Assembly (NCBI GenBank): GCA_039704465.1
Contig: JASFAU010000001.1
Span: 434,001 to 498,000, forward strand
Length of the DNA: 64,000 nucleotides
Direction: 5' to 3'
From: Plasmodiophora brassicae
Lineage: Eukaryota; Endomyxa; Phytomyxea; Plasmodiophorida; Plasmodiophoridae
Program-made: the position numbers and the translations under genes
Notes under the pieces: generated by a model
What the model saw: only the letters and a program-made list of their open reading frames with translations
Database searches by the model: none
Told to the model about the DNA's origin: nothing
Shown: one piece after another, positions 19,734 through 29,656 of the stretch
Position numbering within the stretch: the stretch's first letter is position 1
Layout: every line of letters begins with the position of its first letter

Positions 19734-22494
19734 TTACCCGGTCCGGTAGATGATCTCCAGGCGCGGGTCGGTGCGTAGCTGGAGGTCCAGCGCCCTGAAC
19801 TTCTTCATCGCCAGCTTCTCGTGGCGGTGCAGGCGCGCGTCCAGGATGTGGATGCGGAACATGGTCGCCTCGTAGAACGCGTTGAACTCCTCGTCGTCCC
19901 TGTCGACGTGCGCGCCCTGGTTCCGCTGGTACGACGCCTCCCGCTTCTTCAGCCGGTCGTGCTCCTCGTTCAGGCGCCGCTGGATGATGTTCCCGCGCTT
20001 CAGGAGGCGCTCCGTCAGCGACGCCATGCACTCGTCGCGCGCCTGCTCGGCCTGCTCGCGCGTCAGCGGCTTCCCTGCCGGGAACTGGGCCAGGAACGGC
20101 GCCAGGTAGTCCAGCTTCCTGGCCGACGCGTCCCCGTCGACGTCGGCGGACGCGTCGCCGCCGCCGTCCAGCTTGCCCTGGTCCGACTTGGCCTTGGCGC
20201 GCACCTTGTCGTCCACCGACCTGTCCAGGGCGCCCTCGTCGAGCTCGACGCGCAGCTGGTTCAGCATCTCGTTCAGGTCGGACTCGCGCGCCCGGATCGT
20301 CGACATGGTCTCCTTCTCCGCCTGGACCTGTGCCTGGAACTCCTGGCGCAGGGCGGACGGGCGCGGCGGCTTGGCGCTCGGGTCCGCCTGCCACCCGACG
20401 ACCTCGCCGCCGTCCTTGCTGTAGACGCGAGACGAGGCGGTGACGCGCCCGTCGCCGTAGTGGAACAGCAGCTCGATCTTGCCCTGGTCGATGAAGTACG
20501 TCCGCTTGCGAACGTCCCGGTCGGCGGGGACGGACGGGTTCCTGGCCATACACACGCGCGCACGAGTTATGACGATGGACGACGACGACGACGAGCACAC
20601 GCGCGTTAGGCACCTGGCGAACCGCTCCGAGATGTTCGTGACCGGCATCTCGTTGGCGCCGCCCGGGTTGAGCGAGAACCCCTTCAGGCGTCGCGTCCGC
20701 GAGTCGGCGTCGTCGACCGTCACGCTGCGGTAGACGAGGTTGCTGGCGCAGCCGGCGAACTCCTCGACGAACTTCCGGTTCACCGTCTCGGTGCGCCGGA
20801 CGAGGCCGTCGACGCGCGACCCGGGGTAGAAGCGCATGACGCGCGTGGTGCCGGCCACCTCGATCAGGTCCTGGATGCCGCTCGCCTTCCCTGGAGCGTA
20901 CCGCAGCTTGACGGCGCCTACAACGGATGGGGGGGCGCGTCGGTCAGTCATCATCCCCAAGACGGCTGGTGCACAACCGGTGTACCCTTGTCGGGGTTGG
21001 TGACGCGCAGGACGAGGCCGTCGCGGCGCCCGTCGAAGACCTCGCGGACCTCGGCGACCGCCTGCCGGGCGTCGTCGTCGAACAGGGTCAGGCGCAGGAC
21101 CAGGCCCATGCGCCCGTCCGAGTGCCTGGAAAACTTCTCCGCCTTGCACCGGTGGTAGAACGTCGTCTTGCACCGGTCGGGGTAGACGGCCTCGAACAGG
21201 TCGTACGGGATGTCGACCTTGGCCGGCCAGGGCGGCACGTCCAGCAGCGCCCGCTTCCCGTCGTCCCGCGGCCCATCGCCCTTGACGAGGACGTACTCCC
21301 AGGCGCCCGCGTCGTCCAGGTCGAACGTCATCGCGCCCACCGGCACGCCCTGCTGCAGGTTCGCCCAGTAGTTCGCCTCGTTCCAGACGCTCTCGATCCG
21401 CTCGTACGGCGCCTGCGCCGGCCTGTACGCGACGCCCGTGCTGGGCTCGACGAACAGCGCGTCGCGTCGCCCGTCCAGGACCAGCACCCAGCAGTGCACG
21501 CGCCGCCCCTTCAGCGGGTCGTCGTACTCGAACCGGGACGCGTTGCGTCGGGCCGCCTGCGCGAGGAGAGGGGGGCCAGGTCAGACGTGCGTTGCCGACC
21601 GACCGAAACAGGGGGCGCGCACACCTCGTCGGCGAGCTGGGCGGCCTCGGCGGCCTCGCGTTCGGCGACCAACGCCAGGTACCTGGAGCGTTGCTCGCGA
21701 TCCCGGTGCACGTCGTAGCGCTGGGTGGCGGGCGACGTCGTCGCCGGCGGCGCCGGGTCGGCGCAGAGGTCGGCGAGGGCGCGCGGCGGGTCGTCCGTCC
21801 ACGCCGTGCTGGCCAGGAGCGGGCAGTCGACAGCGGTCTGGTCCTGGAGCGTGACCCAGGCGGGGGCGTACCCGGCGACGACGTGGGCGCGGTGGCCGGC
21901 GCCGCGCAGGATCGAGACGAGCAGGGTGGCCAGGTCGAGGCAGTCGCCCTGGCGGGAGCGGATCGTCGTCGTCGGCGACGGCAGGAAGTCGGGCAGGGCG
22001 GTGGGCGGGTCCATCGGCACGTACTGCAGGAAGTCGGCGACGAAGGCGGCGGCGGCGTGCAAGTCGTGCAACGCCGGGTACCGCAGCAGCGTCGGGCGGA
22101 TCGTCGTGCAGACGAACCGGCGCAGGCCACACTCGTTGAGCGGCGTCAGCAGCAGGTCGGCGCGTCCGGGGAACAGGCGCGCCCACTGCCGCCGCCAGTG
22201 CTCGACGTACTCGAGCAGGGCGGCCTCGCGCGCCGACCTGCTCGAGTACGACGCCGGCAGGTCGGCGACGTCGAGCGCCTCCAGGCGCCGCTGCTTCGCC
22301 GTGCAGGGCGCCTCCTGCGACTGGGGGATCCTGTCGTAGGCGGGGCGCGGTCGGTCAGCGCCAGGAGCCGCGGCCGATCGGGGCGACGCTCCCGCTTACA
22401 CGATGGGGACCGGCTTGGCGTCAGCGTCGGTCGGCGCCGCATCGCCCTGCCTGGACGACGCCTGGACGGCCGGGTTGACGTCCAGGATGTCCAT
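19734..22494 (-). CDS. DRC7: Dynein regulatory complex subunit 7 (CCDC135/lobo)
   Basis: Five exons (minus): 22494-22400, 22330-21625, 21556-20986, 20917-20614 and 20541-19734. They sum to 2484 bases, giving 827 residues; animal DRC7 is about 870. Family blocks in order include NECGLRRFVCTTIRPTLLRY and a transglutaminase-like core (RQGDCLDLATLLVSILRGAG, VHCWVLVLDG, FVEPSTG). They continue with RVTNPDKGAVKL, TRVMRFYPGSRVDGLVRR, SERFARNPSVPADRDV and a C-terminal coiled coil. Three of the joins rebuild these blocks exactly. DRC7 is part of the nexin-dynein regulatory complex on axonemal doublets and is needed for flagellar motility. The Cys of the core (GDC) is kept. Confidence 0.9.
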
Positions 22495-22804
22495 TGGCGA
22501 ACCGGTGGCGCGAGCGACGACAACGCACAATAGAGCCGAGGGTACGCCCGCGCGATCGACCCGCCTCGATCCCAGAACGAGGAGAAGGAGGATCCCTTCC
22601 TGCCGGGCGCGCTGCTGGGGGGCAGATCAACGAACGGCAGTGTGAACGACGTACGACGTTTTATATGAGGTCGAAGGCGAACATTTGGCGGGTCTGCCAG
22701 CACCGTCGACTGCTATGGCATGCCCCATGACCTTGCGTGCCCTCCCCCTCCTCCTGTCACTGGCAGCAGCAGCCGCGTTCCCATCAGCAGGGGACGACGA
22801 ACCG
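22495..22804. other. Divergent intergenic region with a signal-peptide-like relic
   Basis: A + frame from about 22730 (TLRALPLLLSLAAAAAF) would encode a signal peptide and runs in frame into the next gene. It may be an alternative start or a leftover of a decayed paralogue. Confidence 0.3.
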
Positions 22805-23477
22805 ATGCGGTCGTCGCTTTCGATGATCATCCTGGGCGCCGCTGTCGTGCTGGCCATCGAGGACGGCCAGCAGGTGCTCGACATCGCGTTGACGTTGCCG
22901 GCGGCGGCGTCCACACTGTCGGGAGGCCCCATTACCGCGACCACGTCGTCCCCTGCCCTGACGCCTGCCCACTCGTAGGTCGTTAGGCGAACGGTTCCTG
23001 ACGACGGTCGTCGCCGAATTACGCGCCGTGGCCGAGCGGGAAGGGTTCGCGCCGACTACCATCGACGTCGTTGGCGGTAGCACAACGCGGACCGTGCGCA
23101 TCTTGGTCGTCCCGCCCGCCGGGTCAGACGTCGCCCGCCTGTCCGGTCTGCTGAGCGACGCGCTGGCCACCGACGAGGCCAACGGGCAGGTCGGGACGTT
23201 CTCCATCGGCCAGCAATCGTACTGCGATGGCGCGTACTACTCGGACCCGAACGCGATGCCCTGCGCCAAGACCATGTCGCACCACCCGATGATGTCGGTC
23301 GTGTCCGTCGCCGTCACCTGCTCCGTCATCGCAGTCGCCGCCATCGTCGTCCTCGCCGTCTGCCTGCGCCAGCGCTGCCTGCGTCGCGAATGGACCCGAC
23401 AGAAACGGCTGTCGGACGCGATCGACGCGCCGCCGCCCGCGTACGACGACGCGGTCCGGTTCCATCCCGTCCTATGA
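22805..23477 (+). CDS. Type I membrane protein with PPxY tail, copy A
   Basis: Exons 22805-22917 and 22979-23477 (61-base intron) sum to 612 bases, giving 203 residues. It has a signal peptide (MIILGAAVVLA) and an ectodomain of about 115 residues. That ectodomain begins VLDIALTLPAAASTLSLGER and continues with VVAELRAVAEREGF and RILVVPPAGSDVARL, a pattern like SEA-type self-folding modules. One membrane helix follows (VTCSVIAVAAIVVLAVCL) and a basic inner tail ending PPPAYDDAVRFHPVL. PPxY recruits WW-domain proteins such as NEDD4-type ubiquitin ligases. The family is not one I can name. Confidence 0.6.
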
Positions 23478-23486
23478 TAAACGACG

Positions 23487-23705
23487 ATCGGTCTCGATGA
23501 CCATTTTGGGCGCCGCTGTCGTGGCGGTGATCGAGGACGGTCAACAGGTGCTCGACATCGCGTTGACGTTGCCGACGGCGACGTCAATATTGTCAGGAGG
23601 CCCCACCGGCCGCCACGTTGTCCCTGCCTCGCCGGTCCACAGGCAGGTCGTCCAGTGACGAGGTCCGGTTCGATCCCGTTCTATTGATTAACGACGATCG
23701 GGATA
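23487..23705 (+). pseudogene. Internally deleted copy of the PPxY gene
   Basis: Positions about 23497-23640 repeat the first exon of copy A (GCCGCTGTCGTGGC, CAGGTGCTCGACATCGCG) with scattered changes. Positions about 23655-23705 then repeat its 3' end (GGTCCGGTTC, ACGACGATCGG). Almost all of the second exon is missing, so this is a truncated tandem duplicate. Confidence 0.7.
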
Positions 23706-23731
23706 TTAATCGGACTCGGGGGGCACACGTC

Positions 23732-24522
23732 ATGCGAGCGCCGCTGGTCCTGGTCGCTGTGCTGGCGGCCGCCACCCATGCGCTTCGCGACGGGCCCTAC
23801 ATCCAGGTGGCGTTGCGGTGGGCGGTGGCCCCATCACGAGCCGATGCAGCGGCCCAGGCGCTGGTGGCGATCTGTCAAAATCACGGGTACCTGGACGGGA
23901 ACGTCGACGTGACCGCCAACACGTGCCAGGTCGGAACCGGGTGCCAGGCGACCCTGGTCGTGACGTGGGGGGACGTGTACGACGGCGGCCAGGCGCTGAA
24001 AGGGTACATCGAGGCCGACCTGCCGGGCACGGGCACCTACGACGTGCTGGTCGGCGTGACGTTACGATGCTGGCCGGCGTACGGCCCAGGGGGAACCTGT
24101 TCAACGGGCAGCACGCCGTCCCCGACCGCGTTCAGCAGCAGTGGACGATCGGCAGGCAGCAGCGGGTCAGGCGCCGCGACCTGGATCATCGTCGTCGTGG
24201 TCCTCTTCATCATCGCCGGCATCTGGATCCGGCAGCGACGCCAACGGTAACTTGGTGCGACGCGAGCGGCGCGTGGCAGGCGCTGACCATTGCCAGGGCG
24301 GCGTGGACGAGGAACCAGGTCCTCGTTCGTCAGCAGCAGGAACAGCAACATCAGCACCAACAGCGGCATCAGCAACCGCTATCGCCGGTCGTGCAGAACG
24401 TGGCCATTCCCGTTGTGGTCAGCAGCGTCCCTTATGCTGTTGCGAGTCCCACCGGCGATGGGGCGCCGCCCGCCTACAGCGAATTCGACCCGTACCCGGT
24501 GCCAGCAAGGACGACGCCCTGA
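23732..24522 (+). CDS. Type I membrane protein with PPxY tail, copy B
   Basis: Exons 23732-24246 and 24297-24522 (50-base intron) sum to 741 bases, giving 246 residues. Same plan as copy A: signal peptide (MRAPLVLVAVLAAATHA), an ectodomain with four cysteines, a Ser/Gly-rich stalk, one membrane helix (TWIIVVVVLFIIAGIWI), then an inner tail. The tail is Gln-rich and ends with PPAYSEFDPYPVP. Sequence identity to copy A is low outside the plan, so it is an old paralogue. No enzymatic motif is present. Confidence 0.6.
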
Positions 24523-24826
24523 CCGTCGTCGCAGGCGTAGCACCCCGTTGCAAATAATAACAGCAACACGCTTCTGGTTGATCTCGCCGGGTTCCACAAC
24601 GTCGGGGCGTGAAAGCCCCCGCGATGACAGACCTCGTGACAACTTGTGCATAAGCACGCTTCGGTCACGCGCGCGCCGTATCGCTCCACGACCCGATCGT
24701 CTACATCGGCATTGACCTCACTGCTCCTGTTGATGAACCGCCACCGCCGTACAGGGAAATCGACCCACACCCAATCAGCCAGAAACTGTGGCGGGATATA
24801 TACCTTTGCTAATAACGGCAGCCGTG
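24523..24826. other. Intergenic region with a PPPPY exon relic
   Basis: A + frame at about 24650-24810 contains VDEPPPPYREIDPHP, like the tails of the two membrane genes just upstream, but has no start or membrane segment. It may be the remains of a third family member. Confidence 0.35.
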
Positions 24827-25843
24827 TCAATCGTCAGCGTCATCGTCCGACGGTTGGTCGCATTTCGCCGCCGGTAGGTTGAACATGGCCATGGCGTTGC
24901 GGGTCGTGTGTCTCGCGATGTCGTCGACCGACATGGTGATCCCGGCGTCCCTGTAGCACTGTGCAACCTTCCGGGCGATGTACGACACGACCGACGGCTC
25001 GCAGATCTTGATCCGGGGCACGAAGTCGTACCGCCTGATGTTCCTCGGGATCATGTGCGGCGCCAGGCTCTCGATCATGATCCGGTCCAGCGGGATCTCC
25101 CGAATCAGCTTCTGCTGCGCCTTCCCTCGGCCGGGTCGTTCGTCGGTGACCCAGCCACAGATGCCGATCGACAGGCCGTACGACAGGTACTTCTCCAGGT
25201 GCGCCTCATTGTTGTCTGTGTAGCAGTGCATGACGCCGCGCCATTGCCTCGGCCCGAACGAATCCATCACCTTGCAGAAATCGTCGTGCGCATCGTCCTT
25301 GACCTGTACGAGCGTCGTTACCGCCGCCGCCGCCGTCATACACTACGAGCGGAAACGTACGTGAAGGATGGCGGGCAGGTTCGCCTGGATGCTGAGCTCC
25401 AGGAACGCGGCCATGGCGTTCATCTGGTCGATCGGGGCCGATTCGCGCCCGTCGTAGTCGAGGCCAGTCTCGCCGACGGCCACGACGACGTCGCTGTTGC
25501 CGCCGACCAGTTCGCAGTACTGGTCCATGGCCTCCAGCAGCGACATGTTCAGTCGGCCATGGGAATGTCTGGCGGCGTCGTTCGGCGAGCAGCCGACGGC
25601 GCACAGGACACGGGTGCCCGCGTCCTCCAGCGTCCGGCACAGCTTAATCACCTGCCTGGACTCCTTCAGCGACCCGGACACGATGACCATGTGGCTGACG
25701 CCGGCCAGCGCGGCGCGATCCACGATCTCGTGCTTCAGCTTCAACCTCGGGTGCCCCAGCAGGACGCCGACGTCGACCAGCGGCGCCCCCAGCGACGACG
25801 GCACCGCCTTCCGCGCCGACCGCCACGCCGCTGACCCCATCAA
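24827..25843 (-). CDS. TatD-family hydrolase homologue 1, likely catalytically altered
   Basis: Exons (minus) 25843-25361 and 25303-24827 sum to 960 bases, giving 319 residues. TatD proteins are metal-dependent DNases with a TIM barrel. Visible landmarks are VGETGLDY (metal Glu), ILHVK across the intron, MHCYTD (His) and IARHTTRNAMAMF (C-terminal signature). The N-terminal DIGANLT motif is replaced by DVGVLLG. The conserved ETDAPY motif reads ESLAPH, removing the metal-binding Asp. It is the last of three tandem genes in the same direction and all three share one intron position after the L-H of strand 4. Confidence 0.85.
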
Positions 25844-25903
25844 TCATACAATGCGGGCGCCGCGCCGCCGTCGTGCGAACCGACTGGCCAACGGGCCCAC
25901 GGT

Positions 25904-26053
25904 CGCACTTTTCCGAGCTGCACTTTCGCGCTGCGCTGCTGCGCGCCCTTTCACTACAGACGCACTTTCGGGAGCTGCACACACACGTTGACCTCGTCGC
26001 CCTTTCATTACCGACGCACTTTCGGGAGCTGCACACAGACGTTGCCCTCACAT
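25904..26053. repeat. 54-bp tandem repeat upstream of TatD gene 1
   Basis: CGCACTTTCGGGAGCTGCACACA occurs at 25961 and again at 26015, with the intervening CGCCCTTTCAxTAC also repeated; a diverged partial unit starts at 25904. It lies in the promoter region between TatD genes 1 and 2. Confidence 0.8.
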
Positions 26054-26095
26054 GATCGCCGCTGCTGCGCGACCCTCTCGACTGCTGAAGCGGCT

Positions 26096-27042
26096 TTAAT
26101 CGTCGGCATCGGCCAGGCAGAACAGCGCCTTGGCGTTTCGTGTCGTGTGCAGCGCGATGTCGTCGGCGGTGAACGCCTGGTAGCATTCGGCAACTTTCCG
26201 GGCGACGTACGACAGCAGGGCGGGTTCGTTCTGTTTCGGGCGCGGGTGCAGGTCGCCTTTCGGGATGTTCCTCGGGATCAGGTACGGCGCGTCGGTCTCG
26301 ATCAGGAGGCGGCCGATCGGGATCTCACTGATGATGTCCTGCAGGGCCTTGCCGCGTCCCGGGCGTTCATCGCAGACCCAGCCGGTGATGCCGATGGAGA
26401 ACCCGTACGACAGGTACCGCTGCAGGTGCGCTCGGTCGTCGTCGGTGTAGCAGTGGACGACGCCGCGCCACGATCGCTGGCCGAACGCGCTGCAGAGGTC
26501 GTCGTGCGCGTCGCCACGTGCCTGAACAACGAAGACGGTGAGGCGGAGACGACGATGCCGACGTGAACGCGCGCGTAACGAACATGGAGGAAGAGAGGCA
26601 GGTCGCAGGCGATGCTCAGATCGAGCTGGGCGGCGAGGACGGCCTGCTGGTCAGACGGCGTCGAGAAATTCCTGTCGTAGTCGAGGCCACACTCGCCGAC
26701 GGCCACGACAACGTCGCGATTGTCGTCGATCAGCTGGCGGAACCGGGCAATGACCGCGCCGAGCGTCGCAGCGTGCCTGGTCGCCTCGTGCGGATGGCAC
26801 CCGACCGTGCAATACAGGCGCGGGCGGCGGCCGGCGCCCGCGAACGCGCGACACAACCGGATCGCGTGCTCCGATTCGGCCAGCGACGTCCCCGTGACAA
26901 TGATGTGCGAGACGCCCGCCTGCGCCGCCCGCTCCAGAAGGTCTGCCGTGTGCTTCAGCTTGGAGCTCGTCAGGTTCGCCCCGATATCGATCAGGGGCGA
27001 CGCCAACGCCGCCGGCACCGACCGCCGCGTTGCCGCCGCCAT
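26096..27042 (-). CDS. TatD-family DNase homologue 2, motifs intact
   Basis: Exons (minus) 27042-26584 and 26521-26096 (62-base intron) sum to 885 bases, giving 294 residues. All TatD metal and catalytic motifs are kept: PLIDIGANLT, CHPHEA, VGECGLDYD, LFLHARGDAH across the intron, VHCYTD and LLIETDAPYLIPRN. The C-terminal signature is ALHTTRNAKALF. This is the only one of the three tandem copies that looks fully active. TatD enzymes act in DNA repair, apoptosis-like DNA breakdown or, in parasites, degradation of extracellular DNA. No signal peptide is seen here. Confidence 0.88.
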
Positions 27043-27230
27043 CGCGACGCGCTTTGATAGCCTATTTCCGACCCACCCTTCCTGGGATGAACCGCATCAC
27101 GTCTCGAACGAACCTGTTTGCGCGGCGTTCCCCTCGTTGCGTCAAGGTGACCGTGTGCATCACACTCAATGCGGCACCGGTCGTCCACTGCCTGGACCGT
27201 TGCGCTGTCCAAGCCGAACCCGACTGGTGT

Positions 27231-28266
27231 TTATGGCGGGACGGGCTCGGGTTGGACGGGAGCGCCGCCCATGTTGAACAGGGCGTGGGCGTTACGGGTG
27301 GTGTGCAGGGCGACCTCGTGGGGTGACATCTTGACGCCGGCCAGCGTGTAGCATTCGGCGGCTTTGGTCGCGACGTACGACAGGAAGGCGGGCTCGTTGA
27401 GAGACGGACGCGGCAGGTACGCTTTCCGGTCCATGTTCTTGGGCAGCAGGAACGGCGATACAGACTGGATCAGGATTCGATCGAGCGGCATGTCTGGGAT
27501 GATCTCCTGCAGGCGCTGAGCCCTGTCGGCCTTGTCGTCACAAATGATCCCACTGAGGCCGAACGAGAACCCGTAGGACAGGTACTTGTCCACATGGTCA
27601 GGGTCCTCGTCGCTGTAGCAGTGAATGACCCCACGCCACTGTCGTTCCCGTCCGAACGCGTCCAGGGCGATGCAGAAATCATCGTGGACGGGCCCCCTTA
27701 ACTATAGACGACGACGACGACTCGTTCAGTCGATGCGTTTCGTGTTGGTCAGCGCGACACGTTACGTGGAGGAATAGGGGCAGACCGGTCTGGATACTGA
27801 GTTCGAGCTGGGCGGATAGGATACTGAGCTGGTCCTCGGGCAGCGAGAAGTCGTACACGTAATCCAGGCCGCATTCGCCGACGGCGACGGCGACGCCTGG
27901 GTCCCTGTCGATCAGGTCGCGGAACTTGGCCACGATCTGTTCCAGCGACATGTTCCGGATCGAGCAGTTGACGTGCGCCCCGGCCGAGTTCGGATGACAG
28001 CCGATCGTGCACCCCAGGACCGGACCGTCGCCCGCCTGGTAACGCCGGCAGAACCGCATCGACTTCCTGGATTCGTCCAGCGTCGTTGATATGACGACGG
28101 CATGCGACACACCGGCCTGTTTCGCGCGGCTCAGCACCTCGCCCTTGTTCTTGATCTTCGCGCTCGTCAGGTTGGCGCCAACGTCAAACATCGGCGACGT
28201 CAACGGTAACGGCACTGCCCGTTTCACGCGCGTGCCCAGCCGGTTTCGGCTGACGTTCATCGCCAT
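27231..28266 (-). CDS. TatD-family hydrolase homologue 3, likely catalytically altered
   Basis: Exons (minus) 28266-27766 and 27701-27231 (64-base intron) sum to 972 bases, giving 323 residues. Motifs kept: MFDVGANLTSAKIKN, IGCHPNSAG, VGECGLDYVYD, LFLHLRG across the intron, IHCYSDED and VALHTTRNAHALF. The ETDAPY motif is replaced by QSVSPF, so the Asp that ligates metal in active TatD is missing. A longer start at 28311 exists, but ATG 28266 gives the same N-terminal length as homologue 2. Confidence 0.85.
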
Positions 28267-28416
28267 GACGCCGACCGCGCGATGGAAATGGCGGCGGCTG
28301 CGGCGTCGCACCGCACGGCACCGATACGAACCATAGCCCTGATCGGTATCCGGGCCCTGATTAGTCGGGTGAGTTCATCCATGGAGTACGAGCGGGCGAT
28401 CGCATAGTGCGCATCG

Positions 28417-29400
28417 ATGACGTCGCCTAACGCGGCGGCGGCCCAGGTCCAGGCCCTGGTCAAGCAGGTGCGTGCGGTGCTGGCCGGCAAAGGCGCCGCT
28501 GCTTTCGTCCAGTTGCACAAGGCGTTGCGTGAGGCCGATCGCGATGGACGCGGTCTCCTGAACTACGCCGTAAGACGAGCGTCCAGCGGAAGAAGCGGAA
28601 AGCGTCTGACGCGCGATACCTCTGGACAGGAGTTCGAAGTCGTCCTGGGCAGGTCGGGCATCTTCCTGACCCGGCCCCAGATGACATCGCTGGCCCGACG
28701 ATACGATCCCACTCGGACACGATCCGTCGATATAAACGCGTTCGTCAGCGACGTTGCCGGGCGGCTAAACGGCACGCGGGCGCGGATCGTGGACGACTTG
28801 TTCCATGAGCTGTTGCGGCCGGGGACGACGGCCGTGACGGCTCAGGCCGCCCTCGAGCGGTTCCGTGCGGACCGGCATCCACTGGTGCTGGCCGGCGCCA
28901 TGTCGGCCGCTCGCATCAAGGCCGAGTTCATTGAGAACCTGCAGGCATTCGCCCAGGATGGCACGCTGGATCGCGATGCGTTCCATGGGCTGTTCACATT
29001 CGTCGGAGCCAGCACGCCCGACGACGACCAGTTCGTCAAAGAGATCGCGTACGTATTCAGCGTCGAGGACAAAGGCGTCCACCATTTCCAGCGACGGGAG
29101 GGCGGCGAGATCGACCCGGCCTATCTCGCATCGGTCGCCCAGGTCCTCAAAGAGAAGGTTCGGCAAAAGACGCGCGGATCCGAATCGGAAGCGTACACGC
29201 TGACGCGCGTCTTCCGGCATTTCGACCTCGACGACACGGGTACCGTCGACGCCGACGAGTGGACGCGCGCCCTGGAGCGCTTCGGCATCCTGATGCCCGA
29301 CAAGGAGGGCGCCGCCCTGTTCCAGGCGCACGTCACCGACGGGTCCGGGCGCATCGCCTACGGCGACTTCGTCAACGACCTGTACGGCATCGAGCACTGA
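28417..29400 (+). CDS. Calcyphosine-like EF-hand protein
   Basis: Exons 28417-28569 and 28630-29400 (60-base intron) sum to 924 bases, giving 307 residues. At least four EF-hand units are visible: LREADRDGRGLLNYAEF across the intron, RYDPTRTRSVDINAFVSDV, a degenerate middle pair, and the canonical FDLDDTGTVDADEWTRALE near the C-terminus. The order and length resemble the CAPS/CAPSL and EFCAB groups, several of which are axonemal. With DRC7 and IFT172 nearby a flagellar role is possible, but that is inference. Confidence 0.75.
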   Translation: MTSPNAAAAQVQALVKQVRAVLAGKGAAAFVQLHKALREADRDGRGLLNYAVRRASSGRSGKRLTRDTSGQEFEVVLGRSGIFLTRPQMTSLARRYDPTRTRSVDINAFVSDVAGRLNGTRARIVDDLFHELLRPGTTAVTAQAALERFRADRHPLVLAGAMSAARIKAEFIENLQAFAQDGTLDRDAFHGLFTFVGASTPDDDQFVKEIAYVFSVEDKGVHHFQRREGGEIDPAYLASVAQVLKEKVRQKTRGSESEAYTLTRVFRHFDLDDTGTVDADEWTRALERFGILMPDKEGAALFQAHVTDGSGRIAYGDFVNDLYGIEH

Positions 29401-29656
29401 CCCGGCCCCCGGCCCCCCGCCACCCGCAACACCCCCCATTTGATAAATGAACCGAGAGAGAGGAAGCTGCACGTCGGAATCGTCGTTACAGTCCACGGCA
29501 CCCCCAAAAATCGGGCCGATATGAAGTGCCCTTTTTGTTTGGCGTGGGCGCGCGATGCAGTCAGCTGTTACAGTGTGGCCCCGACGCGTTCAGACGTGGA
29601 ATTGGTTCCATTTTGGTTCGTCGTCGCCACCGGATGAGGTGTCCGGTGGTGGTGCT
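29401..29656. other. Intergenic region
   Basis: Spacer between two plus-strand genes; nothing distinctive apart from a C-rich tract at about 29401-29435. Confidence 0.3.

Noticed and set aside
20273..22186. Several long Arg/Pro-rich frames around DRC7
   Set aside because: They are out-of-phase shadows; the DRC7 splice model explains this region completely.
24474..24830. HNH-nuclease-like Cys motif (CTSCHEVCHRGG) on the minus strand
   Set aside because: Only one isolated CxxC/H-type cluster with no His-Asn strand or helix around it; it could equally be chance.
25860..26060. CRISPR-like repeat array between TatD genes
   Set aside because: Only two to three long units with no unique spacers, in a eukaryotic gene cluster.
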